From Actinoplanes lobatus (GTDB taxonomy: Bacteria; Actinomycetota; Actinomycetes; Mycobacteriales; Micromonosporaceae): DNA of 64,000 nucleotides. The DNA lies in contig NZ_JACHNC010000001.1 in the NCBI RefSeq assembly GCF_014205215.1, forward strand, positions 8,242,501 through 8,306,500, given 5' to 3'. The notes below the pieces were generated by a model. The model had not been told where the DNA came from, did no database searches, and saw nothing but the letters and a program-made list of their open reading frames with translations. Below are positions 58,046 to 64,000 of this stretch, piece by piece. Numbering within the stretch: the first letter of the stretch is position 1; each line of letters begins with the position of its first letter. A program made the translations under genes and the position numbers.

Positions 58046-58083
58046 GGGACGATGGCGGGCACGCGAGCCTCAGGGAGGACCTC

Positions 58084-59358
58084 ATGCGTACCGTGAAATG
58101 TTTGGCCCTGGCAATGATTCTGGCCATCGCCGCCGCACTGCCCGGCAGCCCGGCCACCGCGGCCCCACCCGCCGGAGAGCACCGCGGCACGCTTGCCGGC
58201 GGGGCCACCTGGCTGGGCCACATCCCGGACGACTGGAACGGCACGGTCCTGCTCTTCGCGCACGGCTTCGGCCCGCTGCGCCCGCAGGACGCGCCCAGCG
58301 ACCGGACGCGGGAGTTGCTGCTCGCCGAGGGGTACGCGATGGTCGGCTCCTCCTACTCCGGCCCGACCATGTGGGCGCTGGAGACGGCCGAGAACGATCA
58401 GTACGCCGCGCTGCGGGCGTTCGAACAGATCCTCGGTACGCCGCCGCGGCGCACCATCGCGATCGGCCGGTCGATGGGCGGCCTGGTCAGCGCACGGCAG
58501 GCGCACCACCCGCGCGGCGGCATCGACGGGGTGCTCACCACGTGCGGGATCGTGGCGGGCGGCCTGAACCTCAACAACTATCAGCTGGACGGGCTGCACG
58601 CGCTCTCCGAACTGCTCGCTCCCGGCCGTACCATCCCATTGGTCCGTTATGACGGCCCGGAGCAGGCCGCGCAGGCCGCCGCCGACATCCTCGCCGTGAC
58701 CACCGAGGCGCAGGCCTCGCCCCAGGGCCGCGCCCGGATCGCGCTGGCCGCCGCCCTGTTCAACCTGTCCGGCGGAACCGGCGACCCTGCCGGGCAGCAG
58801 CAGCGGCAGTTCCTCGCGCTGACCGCCGGCGGCGCCCTCAACCGGTACGTGACCGCCCGCCAGCAGATCGAGCTCTCCGCGGGCGGCAACAGCGCCTATA
58901 ACAGGGGTGTCGACTACCGCGCCCTGCTGACCGGAAGTGTTCACTCGGCGCAGGTGCGGGCCCTCTACCGGGAGGCGGGCCTCGACCTGCGCGCCGACCT
59001 GGACCGGCTCACCGCGACGGCGGACGTGACCGCCGACCCGTGGGCGGTCGCCGACCTGCGCCGCTCGTCGATGGTGAACGGGCCGCTGCGGGTGCCGCAC
59101 CTGACCATCCACACCCTCGTCGACGAGTTGGTGCCAGTCGAGCACGTCGCCTGGTACGGCGCGCACACCCGGCACCGCCCGGATCTGTTCCGCAGCCTCT
59201 ACGTGAACGCCATCGGCCACTGCGCCTTCCAGCCCGCCGACGATCTGGCCGCGCTGCACCTGCTGGAGGCACGCCTCGACACCGGCCGCTGGCCGCGAAT
59301 CGTGCCCTATCACCCTGGACGGCTGGTCGGCGGACTCGGCGAACCCGGGCGGCTATAG
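58084..59358 (+). CDS. Secreted alpha/beta hydrolase
   Basis: A 424-residue exported protein. The signal peptide ends near ATA. An alpha/beta-hydrolase fold follows, with the oxyanion-type segment NGTVLLFAHGFGP, the nucleophile elbow IGRSMGG (Ser in GxSxG) and a late Asp/His pair likely in HTLVDELVPVEHV and NAIGHCAF. A helical cap lies between. It resembles secreted actinobacterial esterase-like proteins; the substrate is unknown. It is divergent from a MarR gene, and an operator overlaps its stop codon ahead of the SnoaL-like gene. Confidence 0.82.
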   Translation: MRTVKCLALAMILAIAAALPGSPATAAPPAGEHRGTLAGGATWLGHIPDDWNGTVLLFAHGFGPLRPQDAPSDRTRELLLAEGYAMVGSSYSGPTMWALETAENDQYAALRAFEQILGTPPRRTIAIGRSMGGLVSARQAHHPRGGIDGVLTTCGIVAGGLNLNNYQLDGLHALSELLAPGRTIPLVRYDGPEQAAQAAADILAVTTEAQASPQGRARIALAAALFNLSGGTGDPAGQQQRQFLALTAGGALNRYVTARQQIELSAGGNSAYNRGVDYRALLTGSVHSAQVRALYREAGLDLRADLDRLTATADVTADPWAVADLRRSSMVNGPLRVPHLTIHTLVDELVPVEHVAWYGAHTRHRPDLFRSLYVNAIGHCAFQPADDLAALHLLEARLDTGRWPRIVPYHPGRLVGGLGEPGRL

Positions 59359-59374
59359 TCAACAAATTGACTAT
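59355..59374. promoter_or_regulatory. MarR-type palindrome before SnoaL-like gene
   Basis: ATAGTCAACAAATTGACTAT has perfect 8-bp arms (ATAGTCAA/TTGACTAT) around four bases. It covers the hydrolase stop codon (TAG at 59356-59358) and ends 14 bp before the next ATG, a good place to control internal initiation by the MarR protein encoded nearby. Confidence 0.78.
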
Positions 59375-59388
59375 CCCTCGGAGGATCG

Positions 59389-59775
59389 ATGACCACCTTC
59401 CGTAAGGCCGTGGAAGCCCGCGACGCCGCCGCCATCGAGGCGCTGCTCGCCGACGACGTCGTCTTCACCAGCCCGGTCGCGTTCAAGCCCTACGAGGGCA
59501 AACCGATCACCGCGGCCATCCTCCGCGGCGTGCTGCGCGTATTCGAGGACTTCCAGTACGTCCGCGAGATCGCCGACGGCCGTGACCACGCCCTCGTCTT
59601 CGAGGCCAAGGTCGACGGCAAGGCCATCACCGGCTGCGACTTCCTGCACTACGACGAGAACGGCCTCATCGACTCGTTCATGGTCATGGTCCGCCCGCTC
59701 TCGGCGGCGCAGGCCTTGGCCGAGGCGATGGGCGCGCAATTCGACCGGATCCGCCAGGAGGCCACAAACCCGTAG
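59389..59775 (+). CDS. SnoaL-like (NTF2 superfamily) protein
   Basis: A 128-residue protein of NTF2-like size. The cone-shaped fold is suggested by TTFRKAVEARDAAAIEALLA, ADDVVFTSPVAF, ALVFEAKVDGKAITGCDFLH and GLIDSFMVMVRPL. SnoaL-like proteins include polyketide cyclases, isomerases and ligand-binding proteins; no decisive active-site residue is visible. RBS CGGAGGATCG precedes the ATG. The MarR-type palindrome immediately upstream implies control by the regulator at 57571-58008. Confidence 0.82.
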   Translation: MTTFRKAVEARDAAAIEALLADDVVFTSPVAFKPYEGKPITAAILRGVLRVFEDFQYVREIADGRDHALVFEAKVDGKAITGCDFLHYDENGLIDSFMVMVRPLSAAQALAEAMGAQFDRIRQEATNP

Positions 59776-59814
59776 ACCCAAATCCGTTTCCGGTACGGGC
59801 GGAGCGCCGCGAAA

Positions 59815-60885
59815 TCAGGATGCGGCGCGCGCCCGTGCCAGCTCCTGGCGGACCTGCTCCAGCATGGCGGTGTCGGACGCGAGGTCGGGGTGGCTGACCT
59901 GCCGGTCGAGTTCGACGACCAGCTCGAGTTCGCGGACCGCCTGATCGAGGTTCCCGGTCGCCCGGTAGTTCATCGCCATGTTGAACCGGGTGACCGCCTC
60001 ACCCGACCGATCCTCCACCTCCCGGCGGATGACGAGAGCCCGCTTCAGGAACCGCATCGCCCGATCCCGGTCGCCCATGGTGTCGTACAGGAAGCCGAGG
60101 CTGTTGAGCGTGGTCGCCTCACCCCTTCGATCACCCACCTCACGATGGATGTGCAGCGCCTGCCCGAAGTAGTCCTGCGCCCGAGTTTGATCACCCAGGG
60201 CGCTGTGCACGAGACCCAGGTTGCTGAGAGTGATCGCCTCACCCGACCGATCACCCAAGTCCCGCTGAACCGGGAGCGCCTGCTCCAGATAGCTGCGCGC
60301 TCGAAGCCGGTCGCCCAGGCCGTTGTGGACGAGACCTATGTTGCTGAGGAGGATCGCCTCGCTCGCCCGATCACCCAGCTCCCGCAGAATCGGCAGAACC
60401 CGCTCGTAGTAGTCCAGCGCCTGCCGCCGGTCGCCCAAACGGTCATGGACGCCGCCGATGTTGTTGAGGGTGGCCGCCTCGCCCTTGCGGTTTCCCGCCT
60501 CCTGGGCGATGGGCAAGGACTGCTCCAGGTACTCCAGGGCACGCTGCGGGTCACCCAGCCGGCCGTGCATGACGCCGATCTCGCCGAGGATGACCCCCTC
60601 GTTCGGCCGGTCGCCGGCCGAACGGCAGAGGCGCAAAGCCTCTTCATAAGCCGCCAATGCCGGCCGGGCCTGCCCGAGGGCGGCTTGAGCCCTGCCCAGG
60701 TGGTGCAGGGCCGCGGCGTCCGGGCCCAGAGTCAGGGTCAAACTCACGAGAGCCACCACGTCGGCGAACCGGGACATCCGTAGCCACATCGGCGACAACT
60801 GGCGCGAGAGAAGGCGGGCGATCGCCGTCTCCCCACCCGCCACCGCCAAGCGGTGCACCTCCACCCACCGCTCGACGGATGTCAT
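59815..60885 (-). CDS. TPR protein with N-terminal adaptor-like domain
   Basis: A 356-residue protein, third in the CHAT-STAND cassette. Residues 1-55 (MTSVERWVEVHRLAVAGGET then SRFADVVALVSLTLTLGPDA) are nearly the same as the 83-residue protein encoded at 63140-63391. The rest is eight or nine tandem TPR/Kinesin-light-chain-type repeats of ~40 residues, with recurring GDRSGEAITLSNLGLVHSAL patterns. High similarity among repeats suggests recent expansion. TPR arrays in STAND systems usually bind the trigger or effector. The start overlaps the STAND stop codon (ATGA). Confidence 0.9.
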   Translation of the reverse strand: MTSVERWVEVHRLAVAGGETAIARLLSRQLSPMWLRMSRFADVVALVSLTLTLGPDAAALHHLGRAQAALGQARPALAAYEEALRLCRSAGDRPNEGVILGEIGVMHGRLGDPQRALEYLEQSLPIAQEAGNRKGEAATLNNIGGVHDRLGDRRQALDYYERVLPILRELGDRASEAILLSNIGLVHNGLGDRLRARSYLEQALPVQRDLGDRSGEAITLSNLGLVHSALGDQTRAQDYFGQALHIHREVGDRRGEATTLNSLGFLYDTMGDRDRAMRFLKRALVIRREVEDRSGEAVTRFNMAMNYRATGNLDQAVRELELVVELDRQVSHPDLASDTAMLEQVRQELARARAAS

Positions 60886-63143
60886 GCGCTGGCGTCGGAC
60901 TCGGCGGGGTCGGTGACCCAGATCTTGTAGAGGGAGCGGGCGGCCGCCGCGCACGCCGCGACGTGCTCCTCGTCGGTGAGCAACGGGCGGATCAACGGGC
61001 GCAGCACGTTGGAGACGAAGTAGCGGGGCTGGCCGTTCTCCGGGTCGGTGCCCTCTTCGAGGAGACCGAGGTCGGCGGCCCGCCGGATGTGCTTGCCGGC
61101 GTCCGGATGGTCGTGGACGGCGCGGACCGTCTCGGCCGGCACCGGCAGCTCGACGACGTTCACCTTGGCGAGCATCCGCTGGAGGTCCTCGGGCTGGGAG
61201 CTGAGCAGCTTCTTCGCCAGGATGGTCTCCCGGCGGAAACGGTCCGCCTCCGCCTGGATGGCGGTGATGAAGCCGTCGATGTCGAGGCTGGTGTCGGCGA
61301 CGATCAGGTCCAGCCAGTCCAGCAGACGCGGGTTGCCGGCCGCGGCCTCGACGGCACGCTCCCGGATGCCGGGGTCGAGGGCGGAACCGGGCCGCAGGTT
61401 CGCCAGGTTGGAGATCTTCTTGTCCTGCTCGACCTGGGACAGGGTCTCCAGCGCCTCGACGACGACGGTGGTTCCGGCGGGCTCCGGGAAGCGGTACCGG
61501 CTGGTGATGATGACGCGGCTGGGACTGCCGGTCCCGCGGATCGCCTTCAGCAGCGCCGGCAGGATGTCGGCCATCTCGGCGGAGAGGATGTGGCCGCCGT
61601 TGCGCTCCTCGAGGTTGCCCTCCTCGAAGTCGTCGAACACGAACAGGCACGGCGTCTGCGCGAGCGGCCCCTTGAACAGGAACCGCAGGCGGACGGCGAG
61701 CGGGGCCTGCTCGTTGTCGAGCAGCTTGGTGGCCTCGATCTGCTGCTCCATGGTCGGGAAATCGATCTTGTCGGTCAGTTCCCGGAACTTGGTCGGATCG
61801 ACCCGGCCGTACCAGACGACACGCTGGTGGGTGGGCATCCGCTCCAGCAGCCGGGAGGAGAGACTGCTCTTGCCGAGACCGCCCATCCCCTGCAGAACCA
61901 GGGCCTCCGCGGCGCCCGCCCCGTCCAGAGGCTGTTTGAGGGTCCGCAGACAGCGCTGGATGACGCGCCGCCGCCCGACGAACGCGGCGCGGGACGCCAC
62001 CCGGGACAGCCGGGTCTGCGGATCCAGGAAGTCCTGGTCGGCGGACCGGATCCGCGGCAGCGCGCGCCCGATCGTCCGCAGCGGAGTGACCATCGGAGCG
62101 AGCGGCGAACGGTCGGCGTAGACCCGTAACAGGTGCCAGTCGCAGCTCTTCTGGGCGAACAGGTGCCGGCGGGCCTCGACGATCGCCCGGTCGAGGCGCT
62201 GCCCGTCGGCGAGCCCCTGGTAGAGCTGTGCCGCGAACTCGGTCGCGGCCAGGTCGCTGACCGGCAGGGCCCATCCCAGTACGGCCGGGGCGCCGGCCCG
62301 GACCAGGCTCTCGCTCATCGAGGGCAGTGTTCCGCCGTCCGGCGCGTTCCCGGTGAGGCAGCCGGAGACGAAGACGAGGCGGGGCCAGTACCCGGCCATG
62401 GCCTGGGCGATCTGGTCAGCGGTCACATCGGAGCGCCGGCCCAGCTCGTCCTCGGCCACGAAGACGGGCTGCCCGTCCGTACCGATGGTGGCGTGGCCGC
62501 TGAGATGCAGAACGTCGAAATAGCCCTCGCCGTGGTCGAGGCTGAGGAAGCGGAGACCGTCCAGGGTGCCGCTCTCCTCGACCACCAGCTCGCTGCCGGC
62601 GCGCGAGGTCGCGGCCAGGATCTCCCCCTCCTCGCGCTCGTAGTTCAGCACCGGCGTGACCCCCTCCGGGGAGGTGGCCATGAACAGCACCCGCAGCGGC
62701 CGGTTCCCGGGAGCCACCGGTTCCTTGAGCGCCGTATTGGTGCCGATGGCCCGCACCGGAAGCAGCGGCGCCGTCCCGGAGACGGTCAGATAGGCGCCGT
62801 CCCTGGCGAGCAGCTCCCACGGCAGGTGCCGGAGCCGCTCAGCCGCCGTGATCCGCAGCGTGCTGCCCGGCGGGCTGCCGAGGACGTCCTCGAGCCACCG
62901 CTCGTCGGAGTCCAGCAGTTCCGCCAGCTTCGCGCCCAGTTCCCGCAGCTGCGACGACTCGAAGAGCTTCTGAGCGATCGCATGCGGCGTGTAGACATGC
63001 TCGACCACCCCGATCAGCTCCTCGATGGCGGCCTTGTCCAGCGCCCGCGTCTTCGGCTTCCCCTCGCCACTGGACAGCCGAAGCTCGGAGTAGTCCGAGG
63101 TCTGCTCGAAGACTTCCAGCTCGAACACATTCATCCGGCTCAC
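60882..63143 (-). CDS. CHAT protease-STAND NTPase
   Basis: A 753-residue protein (GTG start). Residues ~100-345 are a CHAT caspase-like protease domain with a His-Cys dyad: H217 in VLHLSGHATIG and C262 in VFVSGCLTGN. Residues ~385-600 are a STAND/NB-ARC-type NTPase with P-loop GMGGLGKSS (K425) and Walker B LFVFDDF (~500-506). A winged-helix-like segment (LLSSQPEDLQRMLAKVNVVE) and a C-terminal helical region follow. CHAT-STAND proteins act as NTP-regulated proteases in bacterial conflict or cell-death pathways. 4-bp overlaps with both neighbours make a tight operon. Confidence 0.88.
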   Translation of the reverse strand: MSRMNVFELEVFEQTSDYSELRLSSGEGKPKTRALDKAAIEELIGVVEHVYTPHAIAQKLFESSQLRELGAKLAELLDSDERWLEDVLGSPPGSTLRITAAERLRHLPWELLARDGAYLTVSGTAPLLPVRAIGTNTALKEPVAPGNRPLRVLFMATSPEGVTPVLNYEREEGEILAATSRAGSELVVEESGTLDGLRFLSLDHGEGYFDVLHLSGHATIGTDGQPVFVAEDELGRRSDVTADQIAQAMAGYWPRLVFVSGCLTGNAPDGGTLPSMSESLVRAGAPAVLGWALPVSDLAATEFAAQLYQGLADGQRLDRAIVEARRHLFAQKSCDWHLLRVYADRSPLAPMVTPLRTIGRALPRIRSADQDFLDPQTRLSRVASRAAFVGRRRVIQRCLRTLKQPLDGAGAAEALVLQGMGGLGKSSLSSRLLERMPTHQRVVWYGRVDPTKFRELTDKIDFPTMEQQIEATKLLDNEQAPLAVRLRFLFKGPLAQTPCLFVFDDFEEGNLEERNGGHILSAEMADILPALLKAIRGTGSPSRVIITSRYRFPEPAGTTVVVEALETLSQVEQDKKISNLANLRPGSALDPGIRERAVEAAAGNPRLLDWLDLIVADTSLDIDGFITAIQAEADRFRRETILAKKLLSSQPEDLQRMLAKVNVVELPVPAETVRAVHDHPDAGKHIRRAADLGLLEEGTDPENGQPRYFVSNVLRPLIRPLLTDEEHVAACAAAARSLYKIWVTDPAESDASA

Positions 63144-63391
63144 GACCGATCCTCGTTCTCTCTCGCCGCCTGCTCGATCTGAGCGAGGAGGGCTCGCAAC
63201 CGATCAAGGTCGGGACGGCTGGCGTCCGGCCCCGGAGTCAGCGTCAGGCTCGCGAGGTTCGCGGCATCCGTGAACCGGGACGTGAGCAGCCACTTCGGCG
63301 CCAGCACCCGCTCGAGCCGGTGGGCGATCGCCGGCTCCCGGCCGGCCACCGCCAAGCGGTGGACCTCGATCAAAGGTTCGACGGTGGTCAT
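63140..63391 (-). CDS. Small adaptor-like protein of CHAT-STAND cassette
   Basis: An 83-residue protein from the ATG at 63391. Its first ~55 residues (MTTVEPLIEVHRLAVAGREP then SRFTDAANLASLTLTPGPDA) match the start of the TPR protein encoded two genes downstream. Even the DNA (CCACCGCCAAGCGGTG near both starts) is conserved, so one arose by duplication. A shared short helical domain on a free-standing protein and on a partner resembles effector-associated (homotypic adaptor) domains of STAND conflict systems. The stop overlaps the STAND start (GTGA at 63140-63143). No catalytic motif is seen. Confidence 0.8.
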   Translation of the reverse strand: MTTVEPLIEVHRLAVAGREPAIAHRLERVLAPKWLLTSRFTDAANLASLTLTPGPDASRPDLDRLRALLAQIEQAARENEDRS

Positions 63392-63464
63392 GACTGGGAC
63401 TGACGGACAGGACGGTGACGATCGATTGGTTTTGTTTTCACAGTTGGGGAGTACGGTGATCTTC

Positions 63465-64000
63465 ATGAGTGGCATCGGTGCTGGGCTTGAGGTCTTTCCG
63501 CTCGCCCTGGGTGGCAACACGTTCGGCTGGACCAGTGATGAGACCGCGTCGCACCAGGTGCTCGACGCCTTCGTGGAGGCCGGGGGCGACTTCCTCGACA
63601 CGGCCGACGGCTACTCGGCGTGGGTGCCGGGGAATTCCGGCGGCGAGTCGGAGACGATCATCGGGGACTGGATCGCCTCGCGCGGCAGCCGGGACCGGGT
63701 GGTCATCGGCACGAAGGTCAGTCAGCACCCACAGTTCCGGGGGCTGGCCGCCGCCACGGTGCGGGCCGCCGCCGATGCCTCACTGAAGCGGCTGCGGACC
63801 GACCACATCGACCTGTACTGGGCGCACTTCGACGACCCGAGGACGCCGCTCGAGGAGACCGCCGCCGCGTTCGACGGGCTGGTCAAGGACGGCAAGATCC
63901 GGGCGGTCGGCCTGTCGAACTACACCGGTGAGCGGATCCGCGAGTGGTTCCGGATCGCCCGCCGGGACGGGCTCACCCTGCCGGTCGCCGTGCAGCCGCA
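63465..64000 (+). CDS. Aldo/keto reductase (3' end beyond window)
   Basis: The ATG at 63465 opens a frame that stays open to the edge (178 codons). It encodes [40 protein letters not shown] (Asp and Tyr of the catalytic tetrad), [14 protein letters not shown] (Lys) and [15 protein letters not shown] (His), so the NADPH-dependent aldo/keto reductase active site is complete. [20 protein letters not shown] is the usual later segment. The substrate is unknown. It is divergent from the CHAT-STAND cassette. Confidence 0.93.
   Translation, partial: MSGIGAGLEVFPLALGGNTFGWTSDETASHQVLDAFVEAGGDFLDTADGYSAWVPGNSGGESETIIGDWIASRGSRDRVVIGTKVSQHPQFRGLAAATVRAAADASLKRLRTDHIDLYWAHFDDPRTPLEETAAAFDGLVKDGKIRAVGLSNYTGERIREWFRIARRDGLTLPVAVQP

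Noticed and set aside
60882..63143. SARP/AfsR-type regulator
   Set aside because: It has a STAND-like NTPase followed by TPR in the next gene, but lacks the N-terminal OmpR-type DNA-binding and BTAD domains. The N-terminal half is instead CHAT with a His-Cys dyad.
1..64000. tRNA, rRNA, transposase or integrase genes
   Set aside because: No such sequence was recognised on either strand. Some could be missed by eye; tRNAscan-SE and an IS database search would settle it.

Overview
The window is very GC-rich, with GTG/TTG starts, short leaders, many Sec/Tat-exported carbohydrate-active enzymes, discoidin and CBM modules, an ECF42/DGPF pair and a DUF397 remnant. This suggests a filamentous soil actinomycete of the Micromonosporaceae (Actinoplanes-like). 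The genus is an inference; no rRNA or tRNA is present to fix it.

Layout. 1-3.4 kb: a LacI regulator with three near-identical 16-bp palindromes in front of itself, a secreted discoidin-DUF1996 protein and a partial secreted gene. 3.4-9.4 kb: a B-lectin, then DUF4331, TPR and NicO-type nickel/cobalt exporter genes. 9.4-19 kb: small membrane proteins, a lipoprotein, an AEC transporter, snapalysin, a secreted DUF6055 chimera, a GH19 chitinase, a small kinase-like protein, a VIT1 transporter and a decayed DUF397 gene. 19.4-20.8 kb: an acetyltransferase whose upstream side is an octanucleotide array followed by seven ~82-bp repeats, each with an inverted repeat. 20.8-24.6 kb: GH43-CBM42 and GH127-type enzymes under a perfect palindrome. 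24.8-30.6 kb: a GGDEF-EAL protein, a DUF1295 protein, a histidine phosphatase and a hybrid histidine kinase.

The centrepiece (30.6-49.4 kb) is a leftward operon: sugar-binding lipoprotein, two CUT1 permeases, two DUF1680/GH127 enzymes (one with a LamG-like module inserted in the catalytic fold), an 1815-residue GH121-like enzyme, a GH43, a WxL-like protein and a DUF916 protein, with a divergent LacI regulator. The order matches the beta-arabinooligosaccharide (hydroxyproline-rich glycoprotein) locus of Bifidobacterium longum (hypBA1/hypBA2/hypAA plus ABC transporter). I infer that large secreted enzymes trim plant extensin-type arabinan chains, the transporter imports short beta-arabinosides, cytoplasmic GH127 finishes them, and LacI senses the product. 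No ATPase is encoded, so a shared MsiK-type ATPase is expected elsewhere.

49.4-50.9 kb is a gene-free ~1.4-kb imperfect inverted repeat: outer ~145-bp elements, inner 70-bp tandem arrays in opposite orientation, and a ~400-bp centre. A third copy of the outer element lies at 55.3 kb. 51-59.8 kb is mixed metabolism and regulation (ECF42 sigma factor, arginase-family protein, lipB, MarR with a hydrolase and a SnoaL-like gene). 59.8-63.4 kb is a tightly coupled three-gene cassette: a small adaptor-like protein, a CHAT protease-STAND NTPase, and a TPR protein that begins with the same adaptor-like domain. It looks like a conflict/defence or cell-death signalling system. An aldo/keto reductase runs off the right edge.
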